Below are positions 57,629 to 64,000 of a DNA stretch of 64,000 nt, one piece after another. The stretch is taken from the NCBI RefSeq assembly GCF_000317125.1, contig NC_019695.1, positions 4,762,336 through 4,826,335 of the forward strand. Direction: 5' to 3'. Positions within the stretch are counted from its first letter, which is position 1, and each line of letters opens with the position of its first letter. The notes beneath the pieces were generated by a model. The model made no database searches, had not been told where the DNA came from, and worked only from the letters and a program-made list of their open reading frames with translations. Both the position numbers and the translations under genes were made by a program. This DNA comes from Chroococcidiopsis thermalis PCC 7203 (GTDB lineage Bacteria > Cyanobacteriota > Cyanobacteriia > Cyanobacteriales > Chroococcidiopsidaceae).

Positions 57629-58348
57629 TTACAATCCTTCAAAGTTGTAACCAACACCGATAGTCAGTCCTACACTAGTACTGTCAAAGAAGCCGACATT
57701 CACACCAGCATTGGCTGTCAGTCGATCGCCTAGAGGTACGTCAGCACCAGCAGTGAGCATTGGTCCTACATCGCTGTTGTCTCCTGTGGCGATCGCTAAA
57801 CCACCTCCTACGTAGGGTGCAAAACTAGATATTGCTTCTGTCGCTACCCCTGTAGGTTGCACGGTAAAGTCATAAGTAATTGGAATCAGAAAGGTAGTGT
57901 TGTCCCCAAATACCACAGCAGGACGAGCAGAGACAGCTTCGGTGAATCCGATTTTGCTGATAACTGTGAAGTTGCCGATACCCAAAGCCGTGTCGCCACC
58001 GCCTAGACCGATGTTGCCGCCAACTCCAACATAGCTGGAACCACCACGAGTAGCTCTACCTGGTTCAATTGCACCTGGTGTGGTTTGAGTTGGTGTAGTT
58101 TCGGGTGTAGTTGCAGGTGGTTCTGTAGTGGGGGTAGTTGGTTGAGTGCTGGGGTATGTATGGTCAACTTGAGCCACTGTTGAATTTGCCGAGTCATTTC
58201 TGAGTGCAGCAGCCGAAGTTGAAACTTTCGTGTCTTGAGTAGGATTGGAATTAGCAGTCTGAGCTTGGGCTGACAATCCGCCTGCTAACACAGCTACGGT
58301 AGCGATGCCGACCGCAACAAAAATCTGCTTAATAGGTTTTGCGTTCAC
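57629..58348 (-). CDS. Outer-membrane-like beta-barrel protein
   Basis: 239 residues, GTG start with a GAGGGAA box. Signal peptide with cleavage near G-L-S-A-Q-A-Q-T (about 26-31). A Thr/Pro-rich linker (about 60-95) is followed by alternating strands ending V-G-Y-N-F-E-G-L, like an eight-stranded OmpA/OprF-type barrel; short for a porin. Specific function unknown. The regulon element is about 120 bases upstream. It precedes the methyltransferase/permease unit on the same strand. Confidence 0.82.
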   Translation of the reverse strand: MNAKPIKQIFVAVGIATVAVLAGGLSAQAQTANSNPTQDTKVSTSAAALRNDSANSTVAQVDHTYPSTQPTTPTTEPPATTPETTPTQTTPGAIEPGRATRGGSSYVGVGGNIGLGGGDTALGIGNFTVISKIGFTEAVSARPAVVFGDNTTFLIPITYDFTVQPTGVATEAISSFAPYVGGGLAIATGDNSDVGPMLTAGADVPLGDRLTANAGVNVGFFDSTSVGLTIGVGYNFEGL

Positions 58349-58690
58349 GAGCGTTCCCTCAAATGTTTCTAAAAGTAGTTAATAGCGCCATAAACTATGG
58401 CAAATGGTCAAAAATTAACTGATTTTTGTTTAGCTATCTTTTGTTCAGCTTTCTTTAGCATTACAATCAAAAATGATGAGAAAATGACAGCATAAAGATA
58501 AAAATTTATTTTTTTTAGAGTGTTTAATGAACCACGAACCGAGAGGTGTTGAGCTATAATCTGACTTCTGAGTTCTGACTCTTCTTTACTAGAAAAAAAG
58601 TTCTAACCCAGGATAGATATTTTTATGCGAGTGAGGATAATTCGTGTTTAATCCTCACATAGATTTAATGCCTAACCTTCTCAGTCAAAC
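58349..58690. other. Intergenic region with regulatory element, no gene
   Basis: About 340 bases between the barrel gene and mgtE. It holds the regulon element at 58465-58492 and AT-rich stretches. I see no open frame worth calling. Confidence 0.5.
58465..58492 (-). promoter_or_regulatory. Shared regulon element, beta-barrel gene promoter
   Basis: Gene-direction reading TGTCATTTTCTCATCATTTT, the best match to the consensus, about 120 bases before the GTG. Confidence 0.75.
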
Positions 58691-60088
58691 CTACAATTGC
58701 AGAACTACCCTTGCTACCCAAAGATAGATTGAAACACCTAAAACATCAACTACGGATGTAATAAATGGCGCTGACATCAAAGCTGGATCTAAACTCAGCT
58801 TGCTAAACAAAAAAGGGAGGGCAGAACCGGAAACGGAGGCTAACAAAGTAATCGCCAGCAAACTAACTCCAACCGCGATCGCCACTTCCCAACTATTTTC
58901 TAAAAAGTAAGCCCATACAACCACCGCTAGTCCTAGCATTACCCCCAGCAGCAGCCCAACCAAACTTTCTCTGGTAATTACACTCAGAGCTTTTTTGACG
59001 CTAACTTCACGCAGATTCAAACCGCGAATCACGACTGTTGAAGACTGCGCTCCGACATTACCACCCGCATCAATCAATAAGGGAATGAATGCAGCTAAAG
59101 CAACTACTCGTTCGATAATTTCTTCTTGGTTAGCAATAACGGCACTAGTAGCTGTATTAGCAAACAAGAGAATAAACAACCACTTCACCCGCATTCGAGC
59201 AATTTGAAATAAGTTGGTTGTTTGGAAATATTTATCGCCTCCAGACTCGACACCGCCTAGTGCATAAATATCCTCTGTGGTTTCCTGCTCGATAACATCG
59301 AGGACATCATCAACAGTGATAATGCCAACTAGACGCTGCTCTGTATCTACTACAGGCAGTGCCCCAAAGTCATAATCCTGAACGATCCTGGCTACTTCTT
59401 CTCGATCGGTATCTGTGCGGACAATAACTACCTCCCGTTTCATCACATCAGCCACAGTTTGCTCTGAGCCAGCAGTTAATAAAGCGCGTAAGGTCAGGAC
59501 ACCAGTAAGGTGACGAAACTCATCGGTAACATACAGATAGTAAATGGTTTCAGTCACGTCTGCCAAACGGCGAACCCGTTCTAAGGCTTGGGCAACTGTC
59601 AAACTTTCCTTGAGTGCAATATACTCTGGGGTCATAATCCGCCCAGCAGTATCAGGTTTGTAACCTAGAAGTAGGGTAGTAGCTTGGCGTTCGGTAGGGC
59701 TGAGTTGATTCAGTAAACGCCGGACAACCTTAGCAGGTAATTCGTCAAACAGTCGCGCTCGATCGTCGGGGGACATCTTATCCACAATATCGAGGACATC
59801 TTGCTGCTTAAATTCTTCAATCAGAGCTTGCTGTACGTTGGAATCGAGATACTCGTAAACTTCGATCGCTTCATCTTTAGACAACAAGCGAAAAGCGATC
59901 GCCTGTTTTACAGCTGGTAATTCTGTAATGACAGCGGCAACATCTACAGGTTGTACGGGTACGAGTAAAGCTTTAGCTCCCCGCAAGTCTTCTTGTTCTA
60001 GCAGTACCAGCAATTGCGATCGCACTATCTCCTGTAGTTCTTGTCGCGATATATTCGCTGGTAGAGAAGGAGAATTTTGATTTTGCAT
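58691..60088 (-). CDS. mgtE: Magnesium transporter MgtE
   Basis: 465 residues. Order: cytosolic MgtE N domain (about 20-145), two CBS domains (about 150-270), a plug helix and five membrane helices (about 300-465). The pore region is typical: FIPLLIDAGGNVGAQSSTVVIRGL (about 333-356, with the conserved A-G-G-N-x-G-x-Q) and LSLDPALMSAPFITSVVDVLGV near the end. A Mg2+ channel gated by cytosolic Mg2+. It follows the holin-like gene after 113 bases and may be cotranscribed with it. Confidence 0.96.
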   Translation of the reverse strand: MQNQNSPSLPANISRQELQEIVRSQLLVLLEQEDLRGAKALLVPVQPVDVAAVITELPAVKQAIAFRLLSKDEAIEVYEYLDSNVQQALIEEFKQQDVLDIVDKMSPDDRARLFDELPAKVVRRLLNQLSPTERQATTLLLGYKPDTAGRIMTPEYIALKESLTVAQALERVRRLADVTETIYYLYVTDEFRHLTGVLTLRALLTAGSEQTVADVMKREVVIVRTDTDREEVARIVQDYDFGALPVVDTEQRLVGIITVDDVLDVIEQETTEDIYALGGVESGGDKYFQTTNLFQIARMRVKWLFILLFANTATSAVIANQEEIIERVVALAAFIPLLIDAGGNVGAQSSTVVIRGLNLREVSVKKALSVITRESLVGLLLGVMLGLAVVVWAYFLENSWEVAIAVGVSLLAITLLASVSGSALPFLFSKLSLDPALMSAPFITSVVDVLGVSIYLWVARVVLQL

Positions 60089-60201
60089 CTAGGCAACTCC
60101 CTGGCTGTAGTAAGCGATCGAAATGAATCGGAAATGTCTTCAGCGATGAGTCAGAAATAATAGTTGCAACTGGCGATTCAACTTGAGGTAGATCGGCAAC
60201 T

Positions 60202-60585
60202 TCATCTCACATTTGTGACTAATTGACCTAACACAGTAGCAACTAGTGTCAGTACGATCGAACCTAACAAGGCAGGTAGAAAGCCAGTTACAACAAAACC
60301 AGGGGTAATAAAACCTACCAGCCACAACATCAGGGCATTAATAACAAAAAGAAATAGACCAAACGTTAACAGCGTGAATGGTAAAGTCAAAATTATCAGA
60401 ATTGGGCGCACGAGCGCATTAACTAGTCCTAAAATTGCCGCAGCAATTAATGCTGTGGTAAAACTATTCACCGTAAAACCAGGGACGACATAGGCTGTAA
60501 TCAAAAGTGAGATAGCAGCGGCTATCCAAGTGAGTAGAAAGTACAGCATAAATCTTCGGGTGAGCAATAGCAACAAATAACTCAT
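60202..60585 (-). CDS. Phage-holin-family IV-like membrane protein
   Basis: 127 residues, four hydrophobic helices (about 10-35, 40-62, 65-90, 98-120). The segments AAAISLLITAYVVPGF, L-V-N-A-L-V-R-P-I-L (about 54-63) and L-W-L-V-G-F-I-T-P-G-F are typical of the four-helix holin-like family common in bacterial chromosomes. No lysis gene is near, so phage function is unlikely. Its promoter holds the regulon element about 47 bases upstream. Confidence 0.88.
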   Translation of the reverse strand: MSYLLLLLTRRFMLYFLLTWIAAAISLLITAYVVPGFTVNSFTTALIAAAILGLVNALVRPILIILTLPFTLLTFGLFLFVINALMLWLVGFITPGFVVTGFLPALLGSIVLTLVATVLGQLVTNVR

Positions 60586-60631
60586 GCGAACTCAGGTGCG
60601 ATCGCCGAAGTTACTATCTATAATCTTGACT

Positions 60632-60657
60632 AAAAATGTGATGAGAAAATGACACAT
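60632..60657 (-). promoter_or_regulatory. Shared regulon element, holin-like gene promoter
   Basis: Gene-direction reading TGTCATTTTCTCATCACATT, in the divergent holin-like/rhomboid gap. The separate element for the rhomboid gene is about 100 bases away. Confidence 0.75.
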
Positions 60658-60739
60658 ATCAGTGACCAGTGACCAGTGACCAGTTACCAATATCTACTTT
60701 TGACAAATGACAAATGACGAATGACCAATAACAGCCATA

Positions 60740-60764
60740 TTGTCATTTTTTAGTCACATTCAAA
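60740..60764 (+). promoter_or_regulatory. Shared regulon element, rhomboid promoter
   Basis: TGTCATTTTTTAGTCACATT, about 60 bases before the GTG start. It keeps the 11-base period (GTCA...GTCA) though the middle differs from the other four. Confidence 0.68.
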
Positions 60765-60824
60765 GTTCAAATTAGGAAATAAGCAGAATCAAACTTATCA
60801 CAATTCTGTCAAACTGAACCACCC

Positions 60825-61508
60825 GTGGTTCCCCTGCGAGATAACAATCCCACAACAATTACCCCGTATGTCAATTATGGGCTAATTGCCGCAAATATCG
60901 CCGTTTTTATTTATCAATTGAGTCTGAATAGGCAAGAGTTACAAGAGTTCTTCCGCTCTGCGGCAGTCGTGCCTTGCCAAATCTCCAACACTTGTCTTCA
61001 AATCCCCGCGCAACCCATACCAGAATGGTTGACACTGTTTACATCCCAATTTTTGCACGGCGGTTTTTTACATATAGCCGGAAATATGTTGTTTCTGTGG
61101 GTGTTTGGTAATAATATTGAAGACCGATTGGGTCATATCAAATTTTTATTTTTCTATGTGACTTGCGGTGCTTTGGCAGCATTGGCTCAGTGGTTTTTCT
61201 CTCAGAATTCTCCGATTCCTGCTCTGGGTGCTAGTGGCGCGATCGCTGGCGTTCTGGGTGCGTACATACTCCGCTTCCCCCGCGCTCAAGTTCTCACCTT
61301 AGTTCCCTTGGGCTTTTTCATCACGACGATCCGCATCCCCGCTATGTTTTTTCTGGGGGTTTGGTTCGTTCAGCAAGCTTTCTATGGCATTGCTAGCCTC
61401 CAAGCTCCCAGTTCTGTAGGCGGTGGTGTGGCTTACTGGGCGCACGCTGGGGGTTTCGTTTTCGGGGCAATTCTCGCCCCCCTGTTAGGTTTGTACAAGC
61501 GGGACTAG
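60825..61508 (+). CDS. Rhomboid family intramembrane serine protease
   Basis: 227 residues from a GTG. Six membrane helices. Catalytic Ser in GASGAIAGVLGA (about 136-147) and His in YWAHAGGFVFG (about 203-213), with HIAGNMLFLWVFGNNIEDRLGH (about 80-101) in the L1/TM2 area. It cleaves membrane protein substrates, none identified here. The divergent gene across the 240-base gap is the holin-like membrane protein. Confidence 0.95.
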   Translation: MVPLRDNNPTTITPYVNYGLIAANIAVFIYQLSLNRQELQEFFRSAAVVPCQISNTCLQIPAQPIPEWLTLFTSQFLHGGFLHIAGNMLFLWVFGNNIEDRLGHIKFLFFYVTCGALAALAQWFFSQNSPIPALGASGAIAGVLGAYILRFPRAQVLTLVPLGFFITTIRIPAMFFLGVWFVQQAFYGIASLQAPSSVGGGVAYWAHAGGFVFGAILAPLLGLYKRD

Positions 61509-61590
61509 GTTTAGGTGGTTATTTGAGCTGCTCTATCCTACCTTGGATTAATTAACCAGTTGGTAGTTTGAGTTCTAAAGTAGGCAAGTA

Positions 61591-61941
61591 CTAGAGGTGC
61601 GAGGAAAGTGCATCTATTCTTGTTTGCATTGTCTCTAGATAAATTGCAAGTGCTTGGAGGTATGATTTTTTTGCTTCTGCTTGCGCTTGTGTGGCTTGCT
61701 GATATAGATCTTCCGAACAAAAATTTTCCAACTGTGCTAACTGAATATACATTAATAACTTATCCGCTTGCTTCTGGATGAACTCGCTATAACCTTCAAT
61801 AATACGACCGTTCTTTTGTAACGACAAATCATCATATTTCTGTAAGATTTTACCGCACGACTCTACTAATAGCGCACATCGACGTGTGAGGTCTAAGTTT
61901 TTTAGCATTACATGTAATTCATGTTGTAGAAAGTCTTGCAT
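61591..61941 (-). CDS. Hypothetical helical protein downstream of a response regulator
   Basis: 116 residues from ATG 61941, with an AGGAA box; a TTG at 61968 would overlap the regulator stop. All-helical composition with repeated Gln/Ala/Leu (QATQAQAEAKKSYLQALA), no known domain seen. It follows the receiver gene within 20 bases and is likely in one message with it, perhaps as its output or phosphotransfer partner. Confidence 0.7.
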   Translation of the reverse strand: MQDFLQHELHVMLKNLDLTRRCALLVESCGKILQKYDDLSLQKNGRIIEGYSEFIQKQADKLLMYIQLAQLENFCSEDLYQQATQAQAEAKKSYLQALAIYLETMQTRIDALSSHL

Positions 61942-61960
61942 AAAATAATTCCTATATTGA

Positions 61961-62389
61961 CTATTCAAATAAAGAAGAATGTTTGAGCGGCAAGATATGC
62001 TGGATATGATTTAAAAGTGCATCGAAATTAATTGGCTTTAGAATAAAACCAAGCGCCCCAGCACCGAATGCTTCAATTGGCTCCACGCAGTCATAGCCTG
62101 TAACTAATAAAATTGGAATAAAGGGTAAGTTGACATTTTGGTGGATATGTCGAGTCACCTCCAAGCCATCCATTTCTGGCATCATCACATCCAATAACAC
62201 TAAGTGCGGTCGAAAAGTTTCGATTAAGCTAAGGGCTGCGCGACCGCTATCAGCAGTTTCCACTTGATAGCCTTCTTCCTCTAAAAAAGATTGCAGCAGT
62301 AAACAGTTGTCGGCAATGTCGTCAACTACTAAAACTCTGTGAATTTGAGGTGTTGGGTTATCGGGTTTATACACGATCGACTCACTCAA
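61961..62389 (-). CDS. Single-domain response regulator
   Basis: 142 residues. Receiver with V-V-D-D-I-A-D-N (about 21-28), phospho-acceptor D in LVLLDVMMPEMDG (about 66), T in LVTGYD (about 98) and K in FILKPIN (about 119). Start is a TTG in this frame; a GTG a few codons in is an alternative. The gap upstream (62390-62717) leads to the divergent OmpR-type regulator. Confidence 0.92.
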   Translation of the reverse strand: MSESIVYKPDNPTPQIHRVLVVDDIADNCLLLQSFLEEEGYQVETADSGRAALSLIETFRPHLVLLDVMMPEMDGLEVTRHIHQNVNLPFIPILLVTGYDCVEPIEAFGAGALGFILKPINFDALLNHIQHILPLKHSSLFE

Positions 62390-62717
62390 AAATTAATCAG
62401 GTTCGGATTTTTGGGTTAGCACGGTACGTTGTTTGCAGCTCGTGTACACATCATACTAGTCTCTCTATACAAAAATTAGAAGTTTTCTTCAAAATTGCTT
62501 CATTTTTATAGATTGTAACTAAAAGGCATATTTTTTGTGTTAAAAAACTATCTATGGTAGTATATTCGACTCAACAAGAGGAAAATTCAAATCTTTTAGC
62601 TGCAAGGTAACTTTTTTGCTGAGAAATTTGAGGTTGTACGAGGTAGTTATCGCCAAACCTGCAATTTCTTTCTCGATCTGAAGTGGTAGTTACTCTTTAC
62701 TCGAAGCAAGGGTGCTG
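62390..62717. promoter_or_regulatory. Divergent promoter region between response regulator genes
   Basis: About 330 bases with AT-rich sequence (TTTTTTGTGTTAAAAAACTA near 62530) serving genes on both strands. No gene seen, and no copy of the regulon element. Confidence 0.5.
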
Positions 62718-64000
62718 ATGAAAATTTTGCTAGTAGAAGACGATCGCTACACGGTAGCAAAAATCATAGAAATACTTGCACAACACCAGTATGTAGTCGA
62801 AGTGGCTGCTGATAGCGAAAAGGCAATTCAACTGATGCAGTCTTACGAATATGACCTGCTGATCGCCGATGTGGTTCTGCCTGGATTAGATGGGATCAGT
62901 CTGTGTTGCTACCTGCGGGAAAAGAACTATCAATTGCCGATTTTGCTGTTATCTGTGAAAGCTAGTGTCAGCGATCGCGTCTTTGGATTGAATGCAGGCG
63001 CGGACGATTACTTAGTCAAACCCTTCGACTCAGCAGAGTTAGTTGCTCGCGTGGGCGCTTTGCTGCGGCGACGAGAACAATTTGTTTCTCCTGCACTGAC
63101 TTGGGGAGCTTTGCGACTGTTTCCCAATACCCGCAGAGCCACTTGGCAAGGAAAGCCGCTGAATTTAACCGCAAAAGAATTTAGATTACTACAGCTTTTT
63201 TTAGAAAATCCACAACGGATCTTCAGTAAAGACGTAATTTTAGATCGGCTGTGGACGGCGACGGAGTCTGCCAAAGCAGGGACGGTTGCAGCACACATGA
63301 AGGGACTGCGGCAGAAGTTGAAAGCAGCTGGTGTCAAAGTAGAGATAATTGAGACGATCTATGGCGTAGGCTACCAGTTGGGATCTCCACTCGATCTAGA
63401 GCAACCCGTACAAGGCTCGCCTGTATTGCCAATCAAAATCGAACCAAGTCCAGCGCAGCAGGAAGTTATGGCTGTCGCGGCTGAGGTTTTGCAGGAAATT
63501 AGAGCCAGCCTCAATGAGGAGACAGCATTGTTCGAGCAAGTCATTGCCCAATTATCTGCTGGAACGCTGGAACGAGAACTGCGGCGACAAGCTGAAAGAC
63601 ACGCCCATCAATTAGCTGGCTCGTTAGGCTCTCTAGGTTTATCGCAAGGATTTGAAGCGGCACAGCAGATCGAGCTATTACTGCAAGGTGAAATGGCGTT
63701 GCGGCAGACAGCAACACGACAATTACAGTATTTTGTAGAGTTACTCAAGCAAGCTTTGGTCGCAATCCCTATGCCAATTGCCCCAGCTTCACCAAGAATT
63801 GCTTCGGCGCGACTGCTGGTCATAGATGACGATCGCATTCTCGTCAACCAACTACGACTAGCGGCAGTCGCGGCTGGATTCAATCTAGAAATAGCAACGA
63901 CTTTGGCAGATGGTAGAAGGGCGATCGCCCAAAACCCGCCCGATGCCATTTTGTTAGATTTAAGCTTTAATGAAGATACTGAGGATGGACTCAAGCTTTT
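62718..64000 (+). CDS. REC-wHTH-Hpt-REC response regulator (runs off the window)
   Basis: Begins at ATG 62718 and is still open at 64000 (427 residues seen). Receiver 1 (about 1-115): V-E-D-D at 6-9, D in LLIADVVLPGLDG (about 53), K in LVKPFDS (about 102). OmpR/PhoB-type winged helix (about 125-225, LTAKEFRLLQLFLENP, IETIYGVGYQLG). A linker leads to an Hpt domain with phospho-His in RHAHQLAGSLGSLG (about 297). A second receiver starts at about 372 (L-V-I-D-D-D-R) with D in AILLDLSFN. Such multi-step regulators in cyanobacteria integrate phosphorelays. The 3' end is missing. Confidence 0.93.
   Translation, partial: MKILLVEDDRYTVAKIIEILAQHQYVVEVAADSEKAIQLMQSYEYDLLIADVVLPGLDGISLCCYLREKNYQLPILLLSVKASVSDRVFGLNAGADDYLVKPFDSAELVARVGALLRRREQFVSPALTWGALRLFPNTRRATWQGKPLNLTAKEFRLLQLFLENPQRIFSKDVILDRLWTATESAKAGTVAAHMKGLRQKLKAAGVKVEIIETIYGVGYQLGSPLDLEQPVQGSPVLPIKIEPSPAQQEVMAVAAEVLQEIRASLNEETALFEQVIAQLSAGTLERELRRQAERHAHQLAGSLGSLGLSQGFEAAQQIELLLQGEMALRQTATRQLQYFVELLKQALVAIPMPIAPASPRIASARLLVIDDDRILVNQLRLAAVAAGFNLEIATTLADGRRAIAQNPPDAILLDLSFNEDTEDGLKL

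Noticed and set aside
60202-60585. Prophage lysis module
   Set aside because: The holin-like protein stands alone, with no endolysin or other phage gene nearby.

Overview
The window reads as a chromosomal segment of a cyanobacterium, probably from the Chroococcidiopsis/Nostocales side of the phylum (an inference). The evidence is the dense scatter of the octamer GCGATCGC (HIP1), an SmtA-type metallothionein, an SpkB-like kinase with pentapeptide repeats, GH100 invertase, phytochrome-type GAF sensor kinases, and many short tandem and palindromic repeats. I saw no tRNA, rRNA, CRISPR array or prophage.

Layout. 0-7 kb: metallothionein with an SmtB-type operator, YajQ, a MAPEG/DprA-like pair, a PadR regulator facing a small orphan gene, a P-loop/DRTGG protein, a K+-channel remnant and pnp. 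7-19 kb: a MASE1-PAS-GGDEF-EAL protein, ChaC-like and GNAT enzymes, galE, a large hybrid histidine kinase, an SDR and an SpkB-like kinase. 19-33 kb: pheT, guanine deaminase, an orphan ABC ATPase, a propeller/transglutaminase protein, a phytochrome-like kinase between two single-domain response regulators, alkaline phosphatase and tgt. 33-35 kb: TetR facing RidA-cupin across two identical 14-bp operators, then a universal stress protein. 35-42.5 kb: an accessory island with two copies of a 1.2-kb insertion sequence (one frameshifted) around a BNR-repeat gene and a G+C-richer katG, plus an IS5-like remnant and an integrase remnant cut by a MITE. 43-62 kb: P-type ATPase-PAP2, then a long minus-strand run (GH63, GH100, phospholipase D, pentapeptide lipid-free secreted protein, glucose dehydrogenase, fasciclin lipoprotein, two related membrane-anchored methyltransferases around an amino-acid permease, a beta-barrel-like protein, MgtE, a holin-like membrane protein), rhomboid protease and response regulators. 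The window ends inside a REC-wHTH-Hpt-REC regulator.

The most interesting signal is a shared promoter element (consensus TGTCATTTTCTCATCA, an 11-bp-period direct repeat). It lies upstream of five membrane or envelope transcription units between 42.8 and 60.8 kb, always in the same orientation to the gene: P-type ATPase/PAP2, methyltransferase/permease, the beta-barrel protein, the holin-like protein (perhaps with MgtE) and the rhomboid protease. I read this as an undescribed envelope regulon, possibly under an OmpR-family regulator.

The second theme is repeat invasion of genes. Palindromes of 28 bp sit in frame twice in pheT. Tandem G/C-rich repeats sit in frame in the hybrid histidine kinase, and repeats with a nested palindrome sit in the nucleotide-binding domain of the P-type ATPase. 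Other repeats form gene ends or abut start codons.
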